64,000 nt of DNA from Promethearchaeota archaeon (GCA_016839585.1 JAEOTZ010000026.1:19143-83142), one strand, 5' to 3'; shown: positions 52,706-61,584, counted from the first letter of the stretch. The notes: generated from the letters alone by a model not told the origin. Program-made: numbers and translations.

Positions 52706-53134
52706 TTAATATTGTTTTAAGAAATTTAAAATCTCATCTTTAAAGAGGCTAAAATCAGGAAGCCCCTTTCTAATATCTTTAAAAGCAATTACGTCATCTA
52801 TTTTTCCATAACGATGTACTAAAAAATTCCGAAATCCCTTCAATTCCTTAATTTTATCGCCCATTTGTCTTGATAAAATATTATTATCCATTAATGCAAT
52901 GATGATATCATCTCTATTTGAAGGAATACCTAATTTTAAATCAGAATTAATTATTGAGCATATACTAATAATTTCTTGAATTGATACTTCAATCTTCTTA
53001 TAAATCCCATCCTTAACTAAACCTAAAGCTTTAAATTTCTCTATATTTTCAGGAAGATTTTTTTTTACTAAATCAATATATTCTTCAATACTTTTAAGTT
53101 TGGATTTAATGATATCTTTTCTCAATGAAATCAC
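52706..53134 (-). CDS. hepT: HepT-type HEPN RNase toxin (DUF86)
   Basis: A 142-residue DUF86/HepT protein. The RNase motif RxxxxHxY is at Arg102, His107, Tyr109 (GFRNFLVHRYG). The N-terminal helices start RKDIIKSKLKSIEEYIDLVK, and IPSNRDDIIIALMDNNI fits the family core. HepT cleaves RNA as a dimer; its partner MntA inactivates it by adding AMP to the tyrosine of this motif. The start ATG overlaps the stop of the mntA gene (ATGA), so the two are translationally coupled. Length and motifs look intact. Confidence 0.9.
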   Translation of the reverse strand: MISLRKDIIKSKLKSIEEYIDLVKKNLPENIEKFKALGLVKDGIYKKIEVSIQEIISICSIINSDLKLGIPSNRDDIIIALMDNNILSRQMGDKIKELKGFRNFLVHRYGKIDDVIAFKDIRKGLPDFSLFKDEILNFLKQY

Positions 53135-53514
53135 CGATTAATATAATCTAAATAAAATGGATAAAATTCTTCATATTCATCAATAGTTTCATTAGCAATT
53201 TTATATAACGTTGAGTCTTCTCTCACATAAAGAACTTCGCCTTTTAATACCTCAATTTGAACATATAACGGAAGTAATTGAAATATTTGGATGTCGAATT
53301 TGTCATTGAATTCTTTTAATAATTCTAAACGTATTTCTGGGAGTTTTATCTTCTCTTCATTAATATATAAACAGATATCGATATCACTATCTTCTAAATG
53401 ATATTCACTCAGAGAAGAACCATATAAAATAGCAAACTCGATTTTGGAAAAATACTTAATATTTTTTAATTCTTTTAAAAATTTTTTAATTAACTGTTTA
53501 TCCTCTCTTTTCAT
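53131..53514 (-). CDS. mntA: MntA-type nucleotidyltransferase antitoxin
   Basis: A 127-residue minimal nucleotidyltransferase. YGSSLSEYHLEDSDIDICLY carries GS at 32-33 and DxD at Asp44/Asp46, the GSX10DXD signature of MntA. Rest: LLKEFNDKFDIQIFQLLPL, then VQIEVLKGEVLYVRED. It is predicted to AMPylate the HepT tyrosine in the overlapping downstream gene. No SD is clear at the ATG. It heads the minus-strand set HepT, zinc-ribbon HEPN and ICMT-like. Confidence 0.9.
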   Translation of the reverse strand: MKREDKQLIKKFLKELKNIKYFSKIEFAILYGSSLSEYHLEDSDIDICLYINEEKIKLPEIRLELLKEFNDKFDIQIFQLLPLYVQIEVLKGEVLYVREDSTLYKIANETIDEYEEFYPFYLDYINR

Positions 53515-53801
53515 ATTAACATTATATCTTAATTAAAATATATAATCATCGATATTGATTAAATAAAGCTGATTTCTAGATAAACTAAAAAATTAATCTT
53601 CCACCTAATAGTATTACATCTAAGAACTTAACATTATGTATGTTATTCGACAAAATCAAGATAATTTTTTTATTTGAATAAGTCTTATTCATTAAGGAAA
53701 ATCAAAATTTTAATATTATTTTAAGACATACAATATATTTATTTTAGGAAATTATTAGAACAAAGCTTCTTTTTAAATTTAAAATTAAGAAGAAAATAAA
53801 G

Positions 53802-54611
53802 ATGTCAATAGTAGGAATTGATTATACTAAATGTACAAATTGCGGATTATGTGTAAGGGTATGTCCGAGAAGATATAGTGAAGATAAAGAACAAGAGAAA
53901 ATTATCTTTAAAGATGCTTTTGGATCTTGTTCGTTATGTGGTCATTGTATTGCAATATGCCCACAAGAAGCAATCCTATATGAAAATTTAGGAGATGACC
54001 CTTATACATTTGATGGAATAGCAAATTTACCAAATTATATACCATATGAAAAAATGTATAACTTTCTACGCGCAAATCGTTCAATTAGAAATTATAAACA
54101 AAAAAAGGTACCTGAAGATATATTACAAAAAGTTATTAGAGCAATGGAATGTGCTCCTACTGCTGCAAATCTAAGAGGGGAGAAATTTGTAATTTTGTCT
54201 GACCCAGAACAATTAAAAGCTTTATCTGATGCCATTATAGAAGAGCTTCTCAAAAATCCATCAACCAGGTCACATTTTGCTGAATCATTTGAAATTAGAA
54301 AAAAGATTTATAACTATCCTCTTTATTATGATGCACCACATATAATTATCGTATATTCCAAAGGTAAAACTACTTTTGAACATTTTAATATTGGGAATAT
54401 AATTACCTATGGACAATTAGCTGCTCAAGTACTTGGTCTAGGCACGTGTTGGAATGGTTGGACGCAAATTGCTTTTGAGTTTAATCCTAAATTAACAAAA
54501 CTAGCAGGTATCAGAGGTAGAAGCTGGGGTGTCATGACAATCGGTTATCCTGATATCAAATATCTACGTTGCCCTCCCCGCTCTCGTAAAAAAGTAAAAG
54601 GATTAATTTAG
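53802..54611 (+). CDS. Nitroreductase with N-terminal dicluster ferredoxin domain
   Basis: A 269-residue paralogue of the 35995-36798 protein. The ferredoxin half has CTNCGLCVRVCP and CSLCGHCIAICP, both with full Cys and proline spacing, unlike the paralogue. The nitroreductase half has RANRSIRNYKQKKVPEDIL, MECAPTAANLRGEKF and GLGTCWNGWTQIA. Electrons should pass from ferredoxin through FMN to a small substrate. No gene of a known pathway is next to it. Upstream 287 bases are AT-rich without another gene. Confidence 0.9.
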   Translation: MSIVGIDYTKCTNCGLCVRVCPRRYSEDKEQEKIIFKDAFGSCSLCGHCIAICPQEAILYENLGDDPYTFDGIANLPNYIPYEKMYNFLRANRSIRNYKQKKVPEDILQKVIRAMECAPTAANLRGEKFVILSDPEQLKALSDAIIEELLKNPSTRSHFAESFEIRKKIYNYPLYYDAPHIIIVYSKGKTTFEHFNIGNIITYGQLAAQVLGLGTCWNGWTQIAFEFNPKLTKLAGIRGRSWGVMTIGYPDIKYLRCPPRSRKKVKGLI

Positions 54612-54727
54612 CAAGTTACTACAATATAGGCATATAGAATTTATGGGATATAAACTATAACAATAAGGTATATTTTCTTTAAACTATTAAATAAAATTCA
54701 TAACTACAAAATAAATATCTTAATCAG

Positions 54728-55375
54728 ATGCCAAGCAGTATATTATCTCACCAAGCCCCGGGATTGATATTAAAGGTAAAATATCCAAATAAATTTGATG
54801 GAACAGCTTTATGCATCAGTACATTAGTTCCTGATGTCAATATAATTTTTGACCCGTTTTTATCGTTCACATTTAGAAATATTACTCATAGTCTATTGGG
54901 GTTAGTATTAATTACCTTACCCTTAACACTTATTTTAACAATGATATTTTGTACATATATTGGTCCATTTTACGCTAACCTTGCAAAGAGAAATGGAATT
55001 TTTGCTAAACCTTTAAAATATTTTGGTATAGATCAATGGGTTAACTTAAAGAAAAAAAAATATAATGGAAGATTTTTTATTGTTGCATCTTATTCTGCAT
55101 TGATAGGAGGATTAACACATCTTTTACTCGATCTCCCCGCGCATGAAACTATAGAGATCTTTTTTCCGATAATTATGCAATCTCCAGATTTTTTACTTTA
55201 TTCTATAAAAGATTATGGTACTATTAATATGGGGCACACCCAAATAGACGCTGATTTGACGGTATATCAACTTATATGGTTTATTGAAACCTTAATTACG
55301 GCTGTTATAGCCATTTATCTTCTTAGATATATTAAAAAGCATAATTTAATTAATAAATGGTATAAAGAAACCTGA
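54728..55375 (+). CDS. DUF4184-family membrane protein
   Basis: A 215-residue protein with about five helices. MPSSILSHQAPGLILKVKYP, STLVPDVNIIF and THSLLGLVLITLPLTL match the start of DUF4184/metal-dependent-hydrolase-like membrane proteins, with conserved His, Asp and Pro residues close to the membrane. The later GGLTHLLLDLPAHET gives another His/Asp pair. These patterns suggest a membrane hydrolase (YdjM/LrgB-unrelated), but no catalytic test exists. No SD before the ATG. Confidence 0.75.
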   Translation: MPSSILSHQAPGLILKVKYPNKFDGTALCISTLVPDVNIIFDPFLSFTFRNITHSLLGLVLITLPLTLILTMIFCTYIGPFYANLAKRNGIFAKPLKYFGIDQWVNLKKKKYNGRFFIVASYSALIGGLTHLLLDLPAHETIEIFFPIIMQSPDFLLYSIKDYGTINMGHTQIDADLTVYQLIWFIETLITAVIAIYLLRYIKKHNLINKWYKET

Positions 55376-55497
55376 CTTTTGTTTCTTTCCAATTTAATCA
55401 ATAAAAAATATTATATGTCTATTCATAATCTTTTTACATAAAAATCTATATATGTTTGATGAAAAAAATTTAGAAAAAAAATTATTAGTGATGTGGA

Positions 55498-55722
55498 ATG
55501 AAAAAGAAGAATGTAGGATTTATTTTGTTTGGAGTAGCAGGCGGGGAACTTCTGTCAATTCTTTATTTGCTCACCGTAATTCCTTATTTTCAAAAACGGG
55601 CGGATATACCAACAAAGATAACGAAAATTTCGATAATTTCAGGATTAATTACTAGTATAGTAGTCAGTATTGTTCTTGTTTGTGTGGGATTGATATTACT
55701 AATAAAATATCGCAAAGAATAA
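55498..55722 (+). CDS. Small two-helix membrane protein
   Basis: A 74-residue protein with helices GFILFGVAGGELLSILYLL and IISGLITSIVVSIVLVCVGL, short basic ends and a loop QKRADIPTKITK. An overlapping frame starting at 55452 gives a low-complexity, unmembrane-like product and is not a gene. The ATG at 55498 lacks a strong SD but follows GTGG. It lies 50 bases before the ACT gene on the same strand. Function unknown. Confidence 0.55.
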   Translation: MKKKNVGFILFGVAGGELLSILYLLTVIPYFQKRADIPTKITKISIISGLITSIVVSIVLVCVGLILLIKYRKE

Positions 55723-55771
55723 TCGTGATAATGATATAAATATTAAAAATTGAAATAGGAGGAATAAAATA

Positions 55772-56155
55772 TTGAAAGATTTAACTATTATTTTAAAAAA
55801 TCAACCGGGAATGTTAGCTGATCTGGGGGAGACCCTAGGCAAAAACGGCATCAATATGGAAGGACTTTGTGGATTTCCCTTAAAAAATGAAGGTATTATT
55901 CATCTTTTAGTAGAAGATGAAACCACGACTCGCTGGGTACTCGAAGATGCTGGTTTTGATGTACGTGCTGTGCGCGAAGTATTAGTTCTGGATATTGGTA
56001 ATATTACAGGAAAACCGGGCACAGGAGGGAAAATGGCACGTAAAATAGGTAATGTTGGTGTTAATATTGACCTAATCTACCTTGCCGAGAATAACAGAAT
56101 AGTTCTCGGAGTTGATGATATGGACAAAGCACGTTCTGCTTTGGGGTTAGAATGA
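55772..56155 (+). CDS. Tandem ACT-domain protein
   Basis: A 127-residue protein with two ACT-like domains. The first is LTIILKNQPGMLADLGETLG, with NGINMEGLCGFPL. The second is VLVLDIGNITGKPG, then KIGNVGVNIDLIYLAENN. ACT domains bind amino acids or related small molecules and allosterically control enzymes. AGGAGG lies nine bases before TTG (and six before an in-frame ATA). It stands alone, so it may act in trans. Ligand unknown. Confidence 0.85.
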   Translation: MKDLTIILKNQPGMLADLGETLGKNGINMEGLCGFPLKNEGIIHLLVEDETTTRWVLEDAGFDVRAVREVLVLDIGNITGKPGTGGKMARKIGNVGVNIDLIYLAENNRIVLGVDDMDKARSALGLE

Positions 56156-56306
56156 GAGAGATGAGAGCAGTCCTCGATTAAATTAGTTCTATTATAGTTA
56201 TAATAACTAAGAAACCTTTTTCTTTATCTTTTTTGTCTAGGTTTTATACAAACGTATTACTAAAATTTTTAATTCTTTTTTATTTAAAGTATTTAGTGAT
56301 AAAACA

Positions 56307-56750
56307 ATGAGTTGGAGAGATATTAGACCAGTTGCTATATGCTTGTTCTACTATAATGAAAAAATTCTTGTTTTCAAAGGATATGATAAAGGAAAGGATA
56401 AATTCTTTTATAGACCTTTAGGAGGATCAATAGAATTTGGTGAATATGGGGAACAAGCGGTAAGAAGAGAAATTCGAGAGGAAATCCAAGCTGAAATTAA
56501 AGATGTAAAGTTTTTATCAATGTTTGAGAACGTTTTTACGTATGAGGGAAAGATAGCTCATGAGATTGTACTGGTTTTTGATGGAACCTTGGTTGATAGT
56601 TCTTTATATGAAAAAACTCTTATAGTCCAAGAGGATGATGAGAATCAAACTAAATATAACGCTTATTGGAAGAGTTTAAAGGAAATAAAAAAAGAAAATC
56701 GACCTTTATATCCTGAAGGATTATATGATTTTATTGAAAAATATTATTAA
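56307..56750 (+). CDS. NUDIX hydrolase
   Basis: A 147-residue Nudix protein. The box runs GGSIEFGEYGEQAVRREIRE then EI and AEI: it keeps the GxxxxxE and REIxEE catalytic elements, with slight drift at the final glycine. Around it RPVAICLFYYNEKILVFKG and IVLVFDGTLVD form the sheet. Such enzymes hydrolyse nucleoside diphosphate derivatives for housecleaning. GTGA is eight bases before ATG. Substrate unknown. Confidence 0.88.
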   Translation: MSWRDIRPVAICLFYYNEKILVFKGYDKGKDKFFYRPLGGSIEFGEYGEQAVRREIREEIQAEIKDVKFLSMFENVFTYEGKIAHEIVLVFDGTLVDSSLYEKTLIVQEDDENQTKYNAYWKSLKEIKKENRPLYPEGLYDFIEKYY

Positions 56751-56774
56751 AATCATTTTAACAAAATTGTAAAT

Positions 56775-56807
56775 ATTTAAATTTTAATTTATCCTATTTT
56801 TCATTAC
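56775..56807 (+). promoter_or_regulatory. Second copy of the paralogue upstream element
   Basis: TTATCCTATTTTTCATTAC matches the element upstream of 43820 at 17 of 19 positions, about 39 bases before the ATG. Confidence 0.5.
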
Positions 56808-56845
56808 AATCCAATTTAATACAAAACAAAAATAAGGTGTAAAAA

Positions 56846-57169
56846 ATGGCTTTAATTGTTGCTACAGTAATATTTCCTCATGGAAAATCTAGTGAGGTGG
56901 CAAAAAAAAATATTGAAATGATTCAAAAATACCCTCCTGATCCCTCTATCGGAAAAAACCTTGCAATAGGAGTCAAAGCAACTATAGATGGAATGAAAGT
57001 CTTAGCCGTTGGGGAAGCTAAAAAAGGCAAAGTTGAAGAGTTTATTGCACGACTTGCTACACAATATCAAGAATATACCTACTTGGAAGGTTTTAAATAT
57101 CAAATAGACACTTATTTAGAAGTGGCAGAAGCGTATAAGGCTTTATCAATGGAGCCACCTCCAGAATAA
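56846..57169 (+). CDS. Small conserved protein, paralogue of 43820-44146
   Basis: A 107-residue protein, MALIVATVIFPHGKSSEVAK onward, with KYPPDPSIGKNLAIGVKAT, GMKVLAVGEAKKGKVEEFI and GFKYQIDTYLEVAEAYKAL. It has the same strand/helix order and motif positions as its paralogue. The KYPPDPS and GxKxxIxTYL motifs are the strongest conserved points. SD AAGGTG precedes ATG. Function unknown; the shared upstream element suggests paired expression. Confidence 0.7.
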   Translation: MALIVATVIFPHGKSSEVAKKNIEMIQKYPPDPSIGKNLAIGVKATIDGMKVLAVGEAKKGKVEEFIARLATQYQEYTYLEGFKYQIDTYLEVAEAYKALSMEPPPE

Positions 57170-57220
57170 TAAAATAATAAATCTTTTTTTTTAGTTTTTT
57201 TCTTTCATTAGAAATAGAAT

Positions 57221-57760
57221 TTATACTTGAATAAAGATACTTAGAAATCTTTTACCTATTTTTAATAATCCAGTCTTTATGAATTCTTTTTTTGAAATTT
57301 CTCCGTCTTTGCATCTTTGCCACGCATTCTTTAAAATTACCCAATCAGAACCTAAATTTTCTTTCATATAAACTTCAATATTGTCGATTTGTTCCATAAT
57401 AAGTTCGATCATAGATGCAACTTCAGAAACCTTCAGTTTAATCTCTTTCGTATCCGCCCCTATTTCAGATAGTTGAGAGTCCATCTTTTCCAATTTTGTA
57501 TAGAGCTTTTTATAACGCTTATACTTAGGATCACTCTTCTTTATATTCTTCATCATCCTTTTCCATGAAGCTTTTATTTTTTTCAAATTATTTTGAAAAT
57601 TTTTATCAACTTTTACGAAGAATTCTCCCGATTTTTCAGAAAATCCTTTAAAGCTCTTTTTCAAGTCAAGAAAAAATTGGCTGAATGAGTTTTTTTTCTT
57701 TTTCTTTCGGACTAAAAGGGTATCATTTTGAGTTGATTCATCATTTTTAGAATTTTCCAT
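57221..57760 (-). CDS. Basic coiled-coil protein, unknown
   Basis: A 179-residue protein. It opens with a polar, Asn/Asp-rich stretch and a run of lysines (RKKKKKNSFSQ). Several amphipathic helices follow, forming a coiled-coil region: KLYTKLEKMDSQLSEIGADT, then EVASMIELIMEQIDNIEVYM. No signal or membrane helix is obvious, though FSQFFLDLKKSFKGFSE is amphipathic and could bind a membrane. The start is uncertain: ATG 57760 is used, while the frame runs upstream through a GTG. No family recognised. Confidence 0.5.
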   Translation of the reverse strand: MENSKNDESTQNDTLLVRKKKKKNSFSQFFLDLKKSFKGFSEKSGEFFVKVDKNFQNNLKKIKASWKRMMKNIKKSDPKYKRYKKLYTKLEKMDSQLSEIGADTKEIKLKVSEVASMIELIMEQIDNIEVYMKENLGSDWVILKNAWQRCKDGEISKKEFIKTGLLKIGKRFLSIFIQV

Positions 57761-57867
57761 ATTTGATTTCACTCTTAGGAATTCTATCCTAACTATCACA
57801 TAAATTAAATAAGAATTTAAAATTATTCATAAATAATTTCTATCTTTATTTATCGTGGTATATTATT

Positions 57868-59592
57868 ATGGAAAATAATAAAAACTCAATATTTAAAGCC
57901 AGATCCTTATTGTCAATTTTAATCTTTATAATATTTGTATCTTTATTAGCATGGATTACCTATGGCACATATGAAGGTATTATTGGAAGCTTAGCCTATT
58001 TAATCGTTGGAATTTTAAACTTTTTTCCATGGATTATTCCGTTTGCGGGAATTCCATTGGGTATATTGGATGTATTAGGCATCTATGGTTTTAAAATGTA
58101 TAATTTAACATTAGATATCGCCCGTCTGAATTCCAGTTGGTTACCTGCTACTTGGTTTTGGATTATTTCAATCATTGGAAGTTTAATTGATATTTTTTTA
58201 ATGTTTCTCATAATAACGTGGTTATTAGGGTTAAAATATAAGAAAAAGGAACCAAAAACCAATATAGCTCTAATAAATTGTAGTATTCTTGATGGAAATA
58301 AAGATAGTAAAATAATTTCCAATGGCAGCATCTTAATTCAGAATATCACTGAAAAAGATGAGACTCCAGGGTTGATTACAGGAGTTGGAGCTAAAAGTGA
58401 TATTGAAATACCAAAGGATTTCAAAAAGATTGACTTAAAAGGAGCTTATGTACTACCGGGATTAATTAACGCCCATTGTCACTTAACAGGTAGTGGCAAA
58501 CCTACTAGATTGATGAAATTAAGCGATAAAAATATGGTAAGGTTATTCAAATTCCTCGGTACACCAATAGGAAAAATAATTTTATTCAAATTGATGAAAA
58601 AAAATGCTTTAAATGCATTAAACAGTGGTGTCACAACCATGCGTTCTATGGCAGATCCTTTATATGTGGATTTAAAATTAAGAGATAAAATTAATGATGG
58701 TAAAATTATTGGTCCTAGAATATTGTGTGCAGGTAAAGGAATTTGCATTACAGGAGGGCATGGATGGGTAACCGGCTTTATAGCTGATTCTATCCCTGAG
58801 ATTAGAAAAGCAATACGACAGAATTTACGGATGAGAGTTGACCATATAAAAATACTTTCTACCGGAGGAGTTATGGATGCCAGGAAAGTTGGAGAAGCTG
58901 GACGTCCCCAAATGACTATAGAAGAAATAGAAACAGCTTGTTTTGAAGCTCATAGAGGTGGTTTATTAGTTGCAACACATTGTGAATCCACAGAAGGGAT
59001 TAGAGAAGCTTTAGAGGGAGGTGTTGATAGTATAGAACATGCTGCTCAAATTCCTGATGATTTAGTACCTTTAGCTAGAAATAACCCAAGAGCTTTGAGA
59101 GGATACACCGTGATTGTTCCCACTCTTTCTGCTGGTATGGGAATGGCTGTGTTATCCAAGGAACAAACGAAAATTACAGCAGAAAGTTTTGAAAACGCAC
59201 AGATTATAATGAAAGGTATGATCCTGGCTTTACAAAAAGCATATAAAGAAGGGCTGAGGATCTCATGTGGTACTGATGCATCTGTTCCATATTCTACTCA
59301 ATATGAAGTCTGGAAAGAATTAAAATATTACCTAAAGTATACCGATATGACTCCACAAGAAGTAATATACATTGCTACAAAAGGGAACGCTGAAAACATT
59401 GGTATAGATGATACTACTGGGAGTATTGAAGTGGGAAAGTCTGCAGATTTAATAGTAGTTCCGGGGAATCCTCTCGAAAATATTGATTACTTAGGAGAAG
59501 TTTCTAAGGTTATAATCAGAAGTCATATAATAAAACACCCTAAAGTCAAAAAAATTAAAAAATTAAAGGAAATAACCCCATTAGAAGTTTAA
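57868..59592 (+). CDS. Membrane-anchored amidohydrolase
   Basis: A 574-residue protein. Residues 1-115 carry three or four membrane helices (LLSILIFIIFVSLLAWITYG; FFPWIIPFAGIPLGILDVLG; SLIDIFLMFLIITWLLGL). The rest is an amidohydrolase barrel: INAHCHLTG (HxH), IKILSTGG with the likely carboxylated lysine, ATHCES, IEHAAQI and CGTDASVP with the catalytic Asp. The C-terminus has GSIEVGKSADLIVV, as in imidazolonepropionase/prolidase-like enzymes. A membrane domain on this enzyme is uncommon. Substrate may be lipid-linked or peptide-like (inference). Confidence 0.85.
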   Translation: MENNKNSIFKARSLLSILIFIIFVSLLAWITYGTYEGIIGSLAYLIVGILNFFPWIIPFAGIPLGILDVLGIYGFKMYNLTLDIARLNSSWLPATWFWIISIIGSLIDIFLMFLIITWLLGLKYKKKEPKTNIALINCSILDGNKDSKIISNGSILIQNITEKDETPGLITGVGAKSDIEIPKDFKKIDLKGAYVLPGLINAHCHLTGSGKPTRLMKLSDKNMVRLFKFLGTPIGKIILFKLMKKNALNALNSGVTTMRSMADPLYVDLKLRDKINDGKIIGPRILCAGKGICITGGHGWVTGFIADSIPEIRKAIRQNLRMRVDHIKILSTGGVMDARKVGEAGRPQMTIEEIETACFEAHRGGLLVATHCESTEGIREALEGGVDSIEHAAQIPDDLVPLARNNPRALRGYTVIVPTLSAGMGMAVLSKEQTKITAESFENAQIIMKGMILALQKAYKEGLRISCGTDASVPYSTQYEVWKELKYYLKYTDMTPQEVIYIATKGNAENIGIDDTTGSIEVGKSADLIVVPGNPLENIDYLGEVSKVIIRSHIIKHPKVKKIKKLKEITPLEV

Positions 59593-59758
59593 ATTTAATA
59601 ATTGCCTATTTAGAGGGTTTTAAAAGAGGAAAATGTGGATTTTACGTGTAAGGTTTGTAACTGTATCCTTCAAGAGGTAATTTATAAGTAAAAAAAAATA
59701 ATTTTATAATCTAATGTCATAGAATAAATATTTAATCAATTAGTAATATATAATAATT

Positions 59759-59986
59759 ATGGAATTTTCTTTCGATAAAGTCGCAAATGCTCTCTACATT
59801 CGTTTTTCAGGTGAAAAAATCTTAAATTCGGATGAAATTGCAGATGGAATTATAATCGATTATGGTAAGGAAGATAATATTATAGGTGTAGAAATTCTAA
59901 ACTTTACAAGCAGAAAATTGGATCTTAATGATCTTGTTAAAATGAATATAGAAGAATTAATACCAAAATTAGCACAATGCCAATAA
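59759..59986 (+). CDS. DUF2283 protein, putative antitoxin
   Basis: A 75-residue protein matching DUF2283: FDKVANALYIRFSGEK, then SDEIADGIIIDYGKEDNIIG, VEILNFTSR. Its last ten bases overlap the DUF4258 gene, so the pair is co-translated. DUF2283 is frequently found with DUF4258 or similar RelE/HicA-like proteins and is thought to be the antitoxin of a toxin-antitoxin pair. No SD at the ATG. Confidence 0.85.
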   Translation: MEFSFDKVANALYIRFSGEKILNSDEIADGIIIDYGKEDNIIGVEILNFTSRKLDLNDLVKMNIEELIPKLAQCQ

Positions 59987-60213
59987 TATTCACTAAACAT
60001 GCCCTAGAGCGAATGAAAGTCCGAAATATTCCTAAAGAAGAAATAATTAATACAATTAATAATCCTGATAACTTGTTAAATGATTCTTTTGGAAATAAAA
60101 TCGCTCATAAAGTAAAAAAGAAATATCTATTACGAGTTTTTTATTATATTGAAGAAAATTCAAAAGTAGTCATTACAGCTTATAAAACTTCTAAATTCAA
60201 TAAATATTTTTAA
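59977..60213 (+). CDS. DUF4258 protein, putative RelE-like toxin
   Basis: A 78-residue DUF4258 protein: FTKHALERMKVRNIPKEEII is the family helix with conserved His and Arg, then NPDNLLNDSFGN, then a sheet ending VVITAYKTSKFNKYF. DUF4258 is a RelE/ParE-superfamily fold predicted to cleave RNA. It is overlapped by the DUF2283 gene upstream. The pair is likely a small toxin-antitoxin unit, inferred from family and gene order. Confidence 0.85.
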   Translation: MPIIFTKHALERMKVRNIPKEEIINTINNPDNLLNDSFGNKIAHKVKKKYLLRVFYYIEENSKVVITAYKTSKFNKYF

Positions 60214-60250
60214 AATCTCTTTAATCTAAAAGCTTAAGAATGGTTTTTTG

Positions 60251-61492
60251 ATGATTTATGATTTAATAATTATCGGGGGTGGCCCAGGTGGCGCTACAGC
60301 AGCTAAAATTGGAGCAGAAGGAGGCGCAAATGTGTGTTTACTTGAAGCTGCCGATGAAAGACGGTATAAATGTTGTGCAGGGGGTATTCCAGTAACTAAC
60401 GAGGATTTTACACCAATTCCCCGTAATGTGGGGGAACGTGAAATTACAGGGGGCGTCTTAGTCACTCCTGACAGTGGACCTATGATATTCGATACTACTG
60501 GAGAAAAAGATAAAGGTTATTGCATGTTTCGTACAGATTTTGATAATTTCCTTTTAAACTTAGCCCATGATGCCGGTGCTTATGTTATGTATGGGTTTCG
60601 AGCAAAGGGAATTGAAATCGCCAAATTTGGAGATGTTATCGTAAAAGGAACCCAAGAGTTTCGAAGTAAATGTGTAATTCTAGCAAATGGCATGGGAGGA
60701 ACTCAACTCCAGCGGAGCATTGGAATGGAAGTACCACCCATTGTAAATGGGATCCAAGCGGAGTTTGACATCCCTGAATCAGTCGTAGATGAACAATTTG
60801 GTAATCAAGTTTGGGAGTTCTTCAACCCCGCCTTAATTAATCATGGCATCGCTTGGGCATTCCCTAAACGTGAAGCAGTGAGTATCGGAGTATTAGGTAA
60901 GAATGTAAAATTTACACATTTTGAATCATTTCTACAGAACCCTATAATAAAGGATAAAATAGCAGGGAGAAAAATGAAAATTTTCAATGGTCGTAAGGTT
61001 TGGGCAGCACCTATTCCCGATAGAATGATTGCAAAACCCTTTCGTGATCGGGTTATGATTGTAGGGGACGCTTGTGGTACAGCAGATCCTATTTTATATG
61101 AGGGTATCTACCAAGCTCGATTATCAGGCAAGTTGGCAGCTGAAGTATTCCTTCAAGCGCTTGAAGAAGGGGACTTCGGAGAAGCTAGCCTTTCACAGTA
61201 TTACGATCTATTATTAACATATCTTTATGAGGAAGGCTTACGATACAGCTACAAGTTCCATGAACTATTGTATCATAGTGGACTCATAGATAAAATTATC
61301 GAAGCTGCATATTTAATAGCACAAGAAGATCCTGAGGTAATGAAATCAATGATTTGTCTGTTTACAGGAACTCAAACCAGAAAACAAATTTGGAAGGTTT
61401 TAATGTCCCGTAAGTGGAAGCTTTTAAAACATTTGGGTATTCGGAATGGATTTCACTTACTACCAGCATTATTACGTAGTTTACGCATCTGA
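60251..61492 (+). CDS. FAD-dependent oxidoreductase, geranylgeranyl reductase family
   Basis: A 413-residue flavoprotein with FAD motif IIIGGGPGGATAAKIGAEGG, then YKCCAGGIP, the family's CGG-like substrate turn, FRTDFDNFLLNLAHDAGA, and the C-terminal FAD motif VMIVGDACGTADPILYEGIY. Longer C-terminal helices follow. It is a second family member beside 1020-2291 and keeps a fuller signature, so it is the better candidate for lipid chain saturation. I use the ATG at 60251; TTG just before it is equally open. Substrate inferred from the family. Confidence 0.88.
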   Translation: MIYDLIIIGGGPGGATAAKIGAEGGANVCLLEAADERRYKCCAGGIPVTNEDFTPIPRNVGEREITGGVLVTPDSGPMIFDTTGEKDKGYCMFRTDFDNFLLNLAHDAGAYVMYGFRAKGIEIAKFGDVIVKGTQEFRSKCVILANGMGGTQLQRSIGMEVPPIVNGIQAEFDIPESVVDEQFGNQVWEFFNPALINHGIAWAFPKREAVSIGVLGKNVKFTHFESFLQNPIIKDKIAGRKMKIFNGRKVWAAPIPDRMIAKPFRDRVMIVGDACGTADPILYEGIYQARLSGKLAAEVFLQALEEGDFGEASLSQYYDLLLTYLYEEGLRYSYKFHELLYHSGLIDKIIEAAYLIAQEDPEVMKSMICLFTGTQTRKQIWKVLMSRKWKLLKHLGIRNGFHLLPALLRSLRI

Positions 61493-61584
61493 ATAAGCAG
61501 AATATGAACTATATTAAGTAATATTTTAAATAAAAGAAAAAGTGAAGATTAATAATTTATTTGTAGGAACTTCGTAGTATTTTT

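Noticed and set aside
55452..55655. Open frame overlapping the two-helix protein gene
   Set aside because: Charged low-complexity composition; the overlapping frame encodes clear membrane helices.
40962..56807. TTATCCT as a regulon motif across many promoters
   Set aside because: The seven-base core is expected to recur often by chance in AT-rich DNA; only the longer pairwise matches are kept.
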